10,664 nt of DNA from an uncultured Prevotellaceae bacterium (GTDB taxonomy: Bacteria; Bacteroidota; Bacteroidia; Bacteroidales; Muribaculaceae), in NCBI GenBank assembly GCA_946055125.1, contig CAMGFF010000052.1, positions 1 to 10,664 of the forward strand, written 5' to 3'. Both the position numbers and the translations under genes were made by a program. The notes below the pieces were generated by a model that saw only the letters and a list, made by a program, of their open reading frames with translations, did not search any database and had not been told where the DNA came from. Numbering within the stretch: the first letter of the stretch is position 1; each line of letters starts with the position of its first letter. Below are positions 1 through 6,191 of this stretch, piece after piece.

Positions 1-52
1 TGAATATCGTCAAAATACCCCTTATGGTTAAATAAAGTTAAACAATTAATAA

Positions 53-1291
53 TTAGAATTTACTTATAGATTTTAATATTATCATCCTCTCCTTCCACTC
101 GATTTTTCCTTCTTTAGAGTTGGTAATGACGAGGAGATTGTCGCAGTGGAGTTCTTTGGCTGCTTCGACGAGGGCATCAAGTTCGCGTTTTCGGGTTTTC
201 TCGGACGACATATCGTAGCACACTTGAATGAGCTGCTCCACCTTACTACCTTTTCGAGTGACGAAATCAATCTCCTTATCGTTGCGTGTTCGATAGTAGA
301 ATAGTGCCTTGCCGGGAATATACCCGCGACGTAATAGTTCCACAAACACTTGGTTCTCCAACAGTCTGCCGAGGTTTTCCCTCAGGTTGAAGGCTGTGCT
401 TTGCACAAAACCATTATCAACAACATATACCTTATTCGGTGCTTTCTTCATCAACTTCATCTTGTTGTTGAAGCGCGGAAGATAGAAGAACAGGTAAGGC
501 TCTGCCAAATAATCACAGAATTTTTTTGTTGTCGTTACGCTTGACAATCCCAACTCCGCCGCAAGGCCATTCGCAGAAATAGGGTTGCAGAAATTGGAGA
601 GTAGGTAAGTGGCAAGATTATATAAATCGGTTGTGTTCCTGACCTTATGGCGTTTGGCAACGTCTTTCAACAGAATTGAGTCAAACAGTGTTGACAGGTA
701 GCTTTTAGTGATGTTACGAGACTGAATCGTTTCGGGAAAGCCACCGTTTCGCATGTAGTCATCAGCAACAACGATTGCCTGTGCAGATTGCTCTTCAAGA
801 TTGGGATTGATATTTCTCCAGCGCATCGTTTCCTCAAGGCTGAAGGGCAGCATTTCAATCTGGAGATAACGACCCGTCAATACCGTAGCCATTTCACTGC
901 TCAGCATCTTGGCATTGCTCCCTGTAATGATCAAATTCTTGCCTCTACGATACAGTTTATTGACCCATAAATCCCAATCAGGCAGGTTCTGGATTTCATC
1001 AAGCAACAGGTATTCATAGCCCGGATACACATCGTCAAGCATCTGCATTACCAAATCCTCGTCCCAGTTTTCGAGCAGAAGATTGTCATCAAAATTGAGA
1101 TAGGCAAAGTTCTTACCCTGCAACATGAGTAATGCAAACACAGACTTACCTACACGGCGAGCTCCCGTAATCAATTTGATTAGCGGATTAGCGAGTAACT
1201 CATCAAAATCGTATCTTGTGTCTCGCTGCTGATAGGGACGAGCCATCAGCTCATCACGTTCAGCCCTTTGATTGAGGATTATATTTTTCAT
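53..1291 (-). CDS. AAA ATPase with DUF4143 C-terminal domain
   Basis: A 412-residue protein of the AAA_14/DUF4143 family, common in Bacteroidales; its cellular role is not established. Visible motifs are a Walker A P-loop GARRVGKS at residues 43-50, a hydrophobic Walker B strand ending in D98-E99, and a sensor-1-like TGSNAK near 124-128. A helix-turn-helix-like stretch at about 235-275 contains ISANGLAAELGLSSVTTTKK. The C-terminal DUF4143 part has the PD-(D/E)XK-like pattern E312, EIDF at 340-343 and QVCY at 356-359, the last replacing the usual ExK. The length is normal and the gene looks intact. The ATG at 1289-1291 follows a palindrome directly and has no clear Shine-Dalgarno. The gene is more AT-rich than the efflux operon and sits next to a recombinase remnant, which suggests horizontal acquisition. 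I infer a soluble ATPase, possibly acting on nucleic acid. No antitoxin-like partner is visible. Confidence 0.9.
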   Translation of the reverse strand: MKNIILNQRAERDELMARPYQQRDTRYDFDELLANPLIKLITGARRVGKSVFALLMLQGKNFAYLNFDDNLLLENWDEDLVMQMLDDVYPGYEYLLLDEIQNLPDWDLWVNKLYRRGKNLIITGSNAKMLSSEMATVLTGRYLQIEMLPFSLEETMRWRNINPNLEEQSAQAIVVADDYMRNGGFPETIQSRNITKSYLSTLFDSILLKDVAKRHKVRNTTDLYNLATYLLSNFCNPISANGLAAELGLSSVTTTKKFCDYLAEPYLFFYLPRFNNKMKLMKKAPNKVYVVDNGFVQSTAFNLRENLGRLLENQVFVELLRRGYIPGKALFYYRTRNDKEIDFVTRKGSKVEQLIQVCYDMSSEKTRKRELDALVEAAKELHCDNLLVITNSKEGKIEWKERMIILKSISKF

Positions 1292-1315
1292 TTTGCAGTC
1301 ATATTAGACTGCAAA
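1292..1315. repeat. Perfect 9-bp inverted repeat over the AAA gene start region
   Basis: TTTGCAGTC (1292-1300) and GACTGCAAA (1307-1315) are exact reverse complements separated by 6 bases. One arm overlaps the -7 box, the centre covers the predicted transcription start, and the other arm abuts the ATG. It could be an operator or a short hairpin at the 5' end of the mRNA. The arms are seen directly; the function is inferred. Confidence 0.7.
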
Positions 1316-1319
1316 GATA
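1312..1319 (-). promoter_or_regulatory. Probable promoter -7 box of the AAA ATPase gene
   Basis: Read on the minus strand this is TATCTTTG, an exact match to the Bacteroides -7 consensus TAnnTTTG. Transcription would begin near 1305, leaving a leader of only about 14 bases before the ATG at 1291. No good TTG -33 element lies 19-21 bases upstream. That position is occupied by a 13-base-pair palindrome (1324-1358), so the promoter may depend on, or be blocked by, a bound protein. Confidence 0.6.
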
Positions 1320-1323
1320 ATCA

Positions 1324-1358
1324 ATTTTATCCAGTAAATTCACTGTACTGGATAAAAT
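1324..1358. repeat. Perfect 13-bp inverted repeat upstream of the AAA gene
   Basis: ATTTTATCCAGTA (1324-1336) and TACTGGATAAAAT (1346-1358) are exact reverse complements around a 9-base centre. The repeat lies where the -33 element of the AAA promoter should be, so operator function is the simplest reading. It is followed on the plus strand by GTGTGTTTTTTG, so weak terminator activity on that strand is an alternative. Confidence 0.7.
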
Positions 1359-1393
1359 AGTGTGTTTTTTGTCCAATAAAAGGTATACACTGA

Positions 1394-1492
1394 CTAAAGT
1401 AGATAAAAAATAGCGTGCAATTCACGCTTCTCAGTGATGGTTCCGGTATGTCTGCGGTCGAAAATTACTCTTATTGTCGGTACACTTGCCAT
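1394..1492 (-). pseudogene. N-terminal remnant of a tyrosine recombinase (integrase)
   Basis: A 32-codon reading frame starts at the ATG at 1490-1492 and stops at TAG 1394-1396. Its start, MASVPTIRVIFDRRHTGT, resembles the conserved beginning of Bacteroidales phage/conjugative-element integrases, whose arm-DNA-binding domain opens with patterns such as VPTLRVIFDRKHTATKTKK. A full integrase is around 400 residues, so only the first strand and turn remain. The SAM-like and catalytic domains are missing, and the last residues (HAIFYLL) no longer resemble the family. The fragment reads away from the esterase remnant and toward the AAA gene, as expected for an integrase at the right-hand end of an element whose body lay to the left. 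The match is short and rests on recall of the family pattern, so confidence is moderate. Confidence 0.5.
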
Positions 1493-1538
1493 ATCTAAGA
1501 AAGATTCGATTAAAGTTATAAAAAATGATAGTTTCGCT

Positions 1539-1568
1539 TGTGGTACACCCCGAAAAAGGTGTACCACA
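1539..1568. repeat. Perfect 11-bp inverted repeat (hairpin) between two gene remnants
   Basis: TGTGGTACACC (1539-1549) and GGTGTACCACA (1558-1568) are exact reverse complements with an 8-base loop, CCGAAAAA. On neither strand is the stem followed directly by a T-run, so it is not a classical intrinsic terminator. It sits exactly between the integrase remnant and the esterase remnant, where an element end or attachment region would be expected. That role is inference. Confidence 0.7.
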
Positions 1569-1585
1569 GATTGCGATTTAACTTT

Positions 1586-1801
1586 ATCTCGGCGCCCGGC
1601 ACCACGGTGGCGCAGCACTGGTACATACGCCGTGGGGCAATCGACAGAGACACAGCTTTCTCCGTTCCCATCAATCTTGCCACGAAACTTGAGAACGAGG
1701 GGAAAGAGGTCAATTTCAAGCTCGCATGGAATCGCCCACACTCGGGCGACTATGCTTTGAGTGAGCTCTTTGAATGGATTAAAGGTTTGACAAGGGAATG
1801 A
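1586..1801 (+). pseudogene. C-terminal fragment of a tannase/feruloyl-esterase-like alpha/beta hydrolase
   Basis: The frame ending at TGA 1799-1801 encodes about 71 recognisable residues of the C-terminus of a Bacteroidales alpha/beta hydrolase related to subtype B tannases. Key patterns are HWYIRRGAIDRDT, which carries the likely catalytic Asp, then PINLATKLENEG, then NRPHSGDYALSELFEWI with the likely catalytic His. The nucleophile Ser and the N-terminal several hundred residues are absent. Upstream the frame is open only back to a TAG at 1529-1531, and it contains no ATG. The reading frame is otherwise clean, which suggests a fairly recent truncation. It converges on the LytTR regulator gene, with a single base between the two stop codons. 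Activity without the missing half is not plausible. Confidence 0.65.
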
Positions 1802-1802
1802 T

Positions 1803-2513
1803 TTAGTGGCCGGGGGAGCCATTAAGCTGCTGAATTACATCATCAAGGTATTTCTTGCCGATTGGGAGTGCCTTCTCGCATTTAGCCAAAGCCACTTCAG
1901 AGCGCGAGAAACGCGCAATGCGGCATCGCGACACTAAAAACGAGCGGTGGATTCTGATAAATTCGCCCTGCGGCAGCTGTTCCTCAATTGAGCGCAGGGG
2001 CATCTTGGATAGCACCGACGCACCATCGGCAAGATGTACTTTCACATAATTGTCGATCGACTCGATGAAGAGAATCTCATCGATCGATATTGTCACATTC
2101 TTGTATTCCGACTTCAAGATGAACTGGCGTGTGGCCGATTGGGCTGTGCGGAGCAAATCGTGCATTCGCAACCATTGTTCCGCCTTTTGCATGGCCCGGT
2201 CGAAACGCCCGTAGAAGTATGGCTTGTGCAGGAAATCCACGGCATTCACCTCAAAGCCGTCTAAGGCATAGTGAGCGTAGGCGGTGGTGAATATCAGGCA
2301 GCACGATTGAGGGAGTTGTCCGGCCAGCTCAATCCCCGACGTGCCGTTCATCTCAATGTCGAGCAGCACGATGTCGGGAAGCCATTCGCGTATACGCTGC
2401 ATTCCCAGTAGAGGCTTGCTGTAGGTTTCGAGCACAATACCACCACGGCGCTCACAATACCGTTCTATGATATTCAGTGCAATGGGTTCGTCGTCGATAG
2501 CTATAATTTTCAT
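1803..2513 (-). CDS. LytTR-family response regulator
   Basis: A 236-residue cytoplasmic transcription factor. The receiver domain (about 1-120) has the acidic pair D7-D8, the phospho-acceptor D52 in VLLDIEMNG, T76/T77, and K97 followed by Pro. The LytTR DNA-binding domain (about 130-228) carries the family signatures FIESIDNYVKVH and FIRIHRSFLV. It should be phosphorylated by the kinase encoded just upstream. The ATG (2511-2513) overlaps the kinase stop as ATGA, and a strong GGAGG lies 7 bases before it inside the kinase gene, so translation is coupled and efficient. Such a good Shine-Dalgarno is uncommon in this phylum. Target genes cannot be read from the sequence; the esterase operon and the divergent efflux operon are candidates by position. 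Confidence 0.93.
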   Translation of the reverse strand: MKIIAIDDEPIALNIIERYCERRGGIVLETYSKPLLGMQRIREWLPDIVLLDIEMNGTSGIELAGQLPQSCCLIFTTAYAHYALDGFEVNAVDFLHKPYFYGRFDRAMQKAEQWLRMHDLLRTAQSATRQFILKSEYKNVTISIDEILFIESIDNYVKVHLADGASVLSKMPLRSIEEQLPQGEFIRIHRSFLVSRCRIARFSRSEVALAKCEKALPIGKKYLDDVIQQLNGSPGH

Positions 2514-3544
2514 GCTTCTTCCTCCATTTTTAATTCGAGAAGAATGTGGAACACACTATCATGTTCCTGCTCAATTGATAATCGGTGTCGGCCCGGGTAC
2601 AATAGCTCAAGCCTTCGGCGGCAGTTCTTTATCCCCATGCGTCGCGAAGAACTCACCTCGCGGCCGAAAGTGGAGTTTCTCACCTCAAAGCGAAGGGTGC
2701 CGGCCCGCTGGCTGAGCTTGATGTGGATAAAGCAAGGGTCGTTGGATGATATTCCATATTTGAACGCATTTTCCACAAATGTGATAAGCATCATTGGCGG
2801 AATAGGCATCTCATCGTGCTCCACATCGTGAGTGAAGCTCACGTCGGCCAGCTCATTCAATCGCAGTTGCTGGAGCTCGATGTATTCACCTATGTAATCC
2901 ACTTCCTCGGCAAGAGGGATAAATTCGCGGTTGGCATTTTTGTAGATATACTTGGTGAGGTTGATAAAACGCTCCATCGTCACCTCAGTCTTGTCCGACC
3001 GTGTGATAAGCAGTCCGTAGAGCGTGTTGAGGGTGTTGAAGAGGAAATGGGGGTTTATCTGTGCTTTGTAGAGCGCCAGTTCGGCTCGGTTGCGCTCATA
3101 TTCCACTTCGGCCCGTGCCAGCTTTTGCCTGTACACTTCCTTCAGCATTCCCACCGCAAAGCAAAATACCACCACGAGAATGTAGTGCAGCCATATTGCC
3201 TGCTGATTCTGCCTGATACCCCAAATGGGGTATGGCGAGACGACACGTTGTTGCTGATGAGCCTGGTAGAGTGGTGAGGTGATTTCGTAGGACGAGAAAA
3301 TGAAAGTGACCGAGAGCGAGAGCAGCACCATTGCCAGTGCTGCCACTCGCTTCTTGCCTTTAAGAAACACACCGGGAATGATGAGGTTCTTATATAAAAA
3401 ATAAGTGACATACAACCATGCTACAAACGAACAGAAAAATACCGGATATGTGCCCCACCAACGTTCCACCGGGAATGCGTAGATCACCAGCGGCAAGAGG
3501 ATGAAGCAGAATGTCAAGTCGATGTAGAGCGTTACATTCTTCAT
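2510..3544 (-). CDS. LytS/YehU-type sensor histidine kinase
   Basis: An integral inner-membrane kinase of 344 residues from the preferred ATG at 3542-3544. Four hydrophobic helices lie at about 6-23, 32-50, 66-84 and 116-134, followed by a short coiled stretch. The His_kinase (PF06580) motif NPHFLFNTLN follows, with phospho-accepting H166. The HATPase domain shows the N-box TFVENAFKYG (N239) and a glycine box around MGIKN (G274). There is no large periplasmic sensor domain, so the signal is probably sensed in or near the membrane or through a partner. A GTG at 3581-3583 would add 13 residues and overlap the upstream esterase stop by 4 bases. I prefer the ATG because the protein then begins just before its first helix and has AGTGAG upstream. 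Operon order is esterase, kinase, regulator. Confidence 0.92.
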   Translation of the reverse strand: MKNVTLYIDLTFCFILLPLVIYAFPVERWWGTYPVFFCSFVAWLYVTYFLYKNLIIPGVFLKGKKRVAALAMVLLSLSVTFIFSSYEITSPLYQAHQQQRVVSPYPIWGIRQNQQAIWLHYILVVVFCFAVGMLKEVYRQKLARAEVEYERNRAELALYKAQINPHFLFNTLNTLYGLLITRSDKTEVTMERFINLTKYIYKNANREFIPLAEEVDYIGEYIELQQLRLNELADVSFTHDVEHDEMPIPPMMLITFVENAFKYGISSNDPCFIHIKLSQRAGTLRFEVRNSTFGREVSSSRRMGIKNCRRRLELLYPGRHRLSIEQEHDSVFHILLELKMEEEA

Positions 3545-3579
3545 ATCACTCACTTGAAAATTGGGGGGGTGGGTGTTTT

Positions 3580-4878
3580 TCACTTATGCTGCTCAAAGAG
3601 CCAGTCCTGCACGCCTTCTATCCCGTAGGCCACAAACCAGGTGGCGCGATGATTGCCTCCCGTGAGGTGGGTGAACAGCAGGTGATTGCCTTCGGCCCGC
3701 ATTTTTTGTGCTTCGGCCGAGAGCTGATTCTTGGGCAAGGTCATGTCCCATGTGGCTTCGGTCACGCTGCTGCCCTGCCGGCGCCACAGCTCCACGGCTT
3801 GCCCTTGCAGAGTATTCGACGAAATATCGCCTTCGCATGAAATAATCCAAATATTCTGCTTGTCGAGCGGCCCCATGAGTTCCGGATTCCACTTTCCTGC
3901 CACAAGCAGCGCACCGGCAAACAAATCGGGCTCTTTCAGCATCATTACAATCGACGACATGCAGCCCATCGACTGGCCTGTGGTGTAGATGCGTTTCGGG
4001 TCGATGGAGTATTTCGTCGTCAGCTCTTTTATCAGGTCGATGGTGGCATCAAGGTGGTGGCTGTAGTTCCAGTTGTCGTCGACCGTAATGACCGGATATT
4101 CGGGTGCAACGACAATGCACTTGTGGCGAGCCTGCGCCTCGGGCTCGGCCCATGATGTGGCTCCGTTTCCCTGATAAAGTGTGTGCGTCACGTCGCCGCT
4201 GGCCACACCCGCATCGTGAATGAATAGCACGAGAGGATATTTCTCGGCCTCATTATAGTCGTCGGGCAAGTAGATGTTGTAGGGCAACACCTGCCCGGTG
4301 TAGCGACATGTGAATTCTGCTTGCCTGAAGTCGTCGGCAACGAGGCACTTTTCGGCAGTGCTTTCTATCGGCAGCTCATTGGCCTTGTAGGTCTTTCCGG
4401 CGCGGGTCTTTATGTTGGCGGTCTGCGTTACCACGGCATTGCCGGGATATTTGTCGTTTCCCCCGGTGCTCCATCCGGCACGCAGTCCCGGGCCACCCTG
4501 CATTCGGTCGCGCTCGCGCTTCTTTTCTTTGTCGGCTTGTGAGGGCATTTGAGGCTTGGCGTTCAAGTCGACTTCGGCCTTCACTTCAATGACCACATAT
4601 TGCCCGTCGGTTCCTTGCTGAGCCCGATTGGGGGCGTTGTTGGCATATATGCGTGTCACCTCCTTGTTTTCCACACGAAAACTCTTGAGCGAAAGGCTCT
4701 TGTTGCTGATAGGTGCATCGTAGTGTAGAACAACGGTTTCCACTTTGCGGCCGTCGCCTAATACGCGGCTTATCGCTGTGACCGACTGCAAGTGGTTGTC
4801 GCCTGTGGAGTTGTTTTGGGCTTGTGCCAAGCCGAGGAGTCCTGCCAGAACCATTGTGATGATTGTTCTCTTTCTCAT
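3580..4878 (-). CDS. Secreted PHB-depolymerase-like esterase (alpha/beta hydrolase)
   Basis: A 432-residue exported hydrolase. Residues 1-20 form a Sec signal peptide (KR-rich start, hydrophobic core, AQA before the cut). Residues about 30-105 resemble the Ig-like N-terminal domain of EstA-type esterases. A charged, low-complexity linker follows at about 107-145. The catalytic domain (about 185-430) begins with the YNIYLPDDY pattern and LVLFIHDAG oxyanion region. It has the nucleophile elbow GQSMG with S303, a candidate Asp at D351 in CEGD, and a candidate His at H410 in GGNHRATW. Substrate is unknown; a carbohydrate-linked acyl ester is plausible. The start is ATG 4876-4878, because a longer reading frame would begin at a TTG lying inside the promoter. 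It is first in an operon with the kinase and regulator, with which it may form a sensing unit. That link is inferred only from gene order. Confidence 0.88.
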   Translation of the reverse strand: MRKRTIITMVLAGLLGLAQAQNNSTGDNHLQSVTAISRVLGDGRKVETVVLHYDAPISNKSLSLKSFRVENKEVTRIYANNAPNRAQQGTDGQYVVIEVKAEVDLNAKPQMPSQADKEKKRERDRMQGGPGLRAGWSTGGNDKYPGNAVVTQTANIKTRAGKTYKANELPIESTAEKCLVADDFRQAEFTCRYTGQVLPYNIYLPDDYNEAEKYPLVLFIHDAGVASGDVTHTLYQGNGATSWAEPEAQARHKCIVVAPEYPVITVDDNWNYSHHLDATIDLIKELTTKYSIDPKRIYTTGQSMGCMSSIVMMLKEPDLFAGALLVAGKWNPELMGPLDKQNIWIISCEGDISSNTLQGQAVELWRRQGSSVTEATWDMTLPKNQLSAEAQKMRAEGNHLLFTHLTGGNHRATWFVAYGIEGVQDWLFEQHK

Positions 4879-4929
4879 AATTGCAAAAAAAACTATTGTG
4901 AACCCGTCCTCACTGTAGTGGGGGTAGTG

Positions 4930-4960
4930 CAAAATTACGCTCTTTTATCCTGAAATCAAA
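4930..4960 (-). promoter_or_regulatory. Bacteroides-type promoter of the esterase-kinase-regulator operon
   Basis: On the minus strand TTTG (4957-4960) is followed after exactly 19 bases by TAATTTTG (4930-4937), matching the Bacteroides primary sigma pattern TTTG-N19-21-TAnnTTTG. The start of transcription would be near 4924, giving a leader of about 45 bases before the ATG at 4878. A short inverted repeat, CTGAA (4950-4954) and TTCAG (4962-4966), is centred on the -33 element. A direct repeat of GTAGTG (4915-4920, 4924-4929; 9-base period) covers the start site. Either could be a regulator site. Confidence 0.75.
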
Positions 4961-4986
4961 ATTCAGCCACATTCGTTCACCACCAA

Positions 4987-5028
4987 AAATCGGCTATCGA
5001 CCCCCATTCATCGCACTTCGGCCGATTT
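4987..5028. promoter_or_regulatory. Inverted repeat upstream of the efflux promoter, possible operator
   Basis: AAATCGGC (4987-4994) and GCCGATTT (5021-5028) are exact 8-base reverse complements separated by 26 bases. The right arm covers the position where the -33 element of the efflux promoter should be. The left arm lies between the two divergent promoters. A dimeric or looping regulator could use it; no protein is assigned. Chance occurrence of widely spaced 8-mers is not negligible. Confidence 0.35.
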
Positions 5029-5045
5029 CTCTCGTCGCTCTTGGC

Positions 5046-5053
5046 TATTTTTG
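5046..5053 (+). promoter_or_regulatory. Probable -7 box of the RND efflux operon
   Basis: TATTTTTG matches TAnnTTTG exactly and lies 31 bases before the adaptor ATG, so transcription would begin near 5060. No TTG is present 19-21 bases upstream, which suggests a weak or activator-dependent promoter. An AAAAGGA at about 5067-5073 may serve as the ribosome binding site, 11 bases before the start codon. Confidence 0.55.
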
Positions 5054-5084
5054 TGACAAATTAAAGAAAAGGATTAGATATACT

Positions 5085-6188
5085 ATGTATTGTAGAACTT
5101 TATTGATTGTTCTCGCAGGTTTGTCGATTGTTTCCTGCAAGAACAGGCAGGCAGAAGAAGCGCCGGCCTACTACAAGACACTTACCGTGAAACAGGAAAA
5201 CCGCACGCTGATGCAGGGCTACAGTGCCCGGTTGGACGGCCGGCAAGTGGTTGAGGTGCGTCCGCAGGTGAGCGGGCTTATCACCCGCATCTGCATTGAT
5301 GAAGGGCAGAAGGTGCGGCGGGGGCAGGTCTTGTTTGTAATCGACCAGGTGCCCTATGAGGCGGCATTGGCCGAGGCCACGGCTAATGTGAAAAGCGCTG
5401 TGGCCAACCTGGCTACCGCAAGACTCAATCTTGAAAGCGCCAAGGCATTGCGAGAGAGCAATGTGGTGCACGACTACGACCTCAACACTGCCAAGAACCA
5501 GCTGGCTGCTGCCGAGGCCGCTTTGGCGCAGGCAAAGGCAAAGGAGCTGAGCGCCCGCAACAATCTCTCCTACACCGAGGTGAAAAGTCCGGTAGATGGT
5601 GTGGCAAGCATGATTGCCTACCGCGTGGGTGCGCTGGTGAGCAGCAGTATCAGCCAACCGCTTGTGACGTTGTCGGACGACAGTAAGGTGTATGCTTATT
5701 TCTCATTGAATGAGCGACAGGTAACAGAATTAACAGAGCAATATGGCTCTTTTGATGAGTTCGTGAAGCGAATGGATAACGTGGAGTTGCGAATGGCCGG
5801 GGGCAAGACGTATGGCGAGAAGGGGCGCATCACGGCCGTGAGCGGTATTGTCAATTCCGGAACGGGAACGGTGGTTTTGCGTGCCGATTTCCCTAATGAG
5901 AGGGGATTGTTGCGCAGTGGCGGCAGTGCAACGGTCATGGTCCCCACTACGTTGAGCCAGGCTATCGTTATCCCACAGAGCGCCACCTATGAGTTGCAGA
6001 ACAAGACGTTTGTGTATAAAGTGGTGAACGGCAAGGCACAGTCGGCACCGGTGGAGCTCTATCGGCTGAATAATGGTAATGAATATGTGGTAGAGGAGGG
6101 CTTGCAGCCCGGCGATGTGATTATTGCCGAAGGTGCCGGGCTGGTGAAGGAAGGCACTCGTGTGAATACTAAGCAAGGAAAGGAGTAG
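5085..6188 (+). CDS. RND efflux periplasmic adaptor (membrane fusion protein), lipoprotein
   Basis: A 367-residue AcrA/MexA-type adaptor that bridges the inner-membrane pump and the outer-membrane channel in the periplasm. A lipoprotein signal ends in IVSC with lipidated C18. The first lipoyl half-motif lies at about 55-90 (VRPQVSGLITRI and EGQKVRRGQVLFVID). An alanine-rich coiled-coil hairpin spans about 92-160. The second lipoyl half is at about 160-197 (SPVDGVAS, VGALVS), then come the beta-barrel (about 200-285) and membrane-proximal domain. The length is typical. The stop at 6186-6188 is 3 bases from the pump ATG, and AAAGGAG at the end of this gene supplies that gene's ribosome binding site. 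It is first in the operon and divergent from the esterase operon. Confidence 0.95.
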   Translation: MYCRTLLIVLAGLSIVSCKNRQAEEAPAYYKTLTVKQENRTLMQGYSARLDGRQVVEVRPQVSGLITRICIDEGQKVRRGQVLFVIDQVPYEAALAEATANVKSAVANLATARLNLESAKALRESNVVHDYDLNTAKNQLAAAEAALAQAKAKELSARNNLSYTEVKSPVDGVASMIAYRVGALVSSSISQPLVTLSDDSKVYAYFSLNERQVTELTEQYGSFDEFVKRMDNVELRMAGGKTYGEKGRITAVSGIVNSGTGTVVLRADFPNERGLLRSGGSATVMVPTTLSQAIVIPQSATYELQNKTFVYKVVNGKAQSAPVELYRLNNGNEYVVEEGLQPGDVIIAEGAGLVKEGTRVNTKQGKE

Positions 6189-6191
6189 GTC

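Noticed and set aside
1..52. Possible terminator downstream of the AAA gene
   Set aside because: The stretch is AT-rich with a short direct repeat of GTTAAA, but I found no stable stem followed by a T-run.
1539..1568. Reading the scar hairpin as an intrinsic terminator of the regulator operon
   Set aside because: On the minus strand the stem is followed by AGCGAAAC and no T-run, and it lies more than 230 bases past the stop.
1434..1760. A 108-residue plus-strand frame in the scar
   Set aside because: Overlaps the recognisable hydrolase fragment in a different frame and shows no family motif.
1394..1822. A 142-residue minus-strand frame spanning the scar and the regulator end
   Set aside because: Only its last 32 residues resemble anything. 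The rest is antisense to the hydrolase fragment and overlaps the end of the regulator gene.
4879..4932. N-terminal extension of the esterase from a TTG start
   Set aside because: It would begin inside the -7 box of the promoter and bury the signal peptide. The ATG at 4876-4878 gives a standard signal peptide.
5100..5657. A 185-residue minus-strand frame inside the adaptor gene
   Set aside because: Antisense shadow of a confident gene, rich in His, Gly and Cys, without domain motifs or a start signal.
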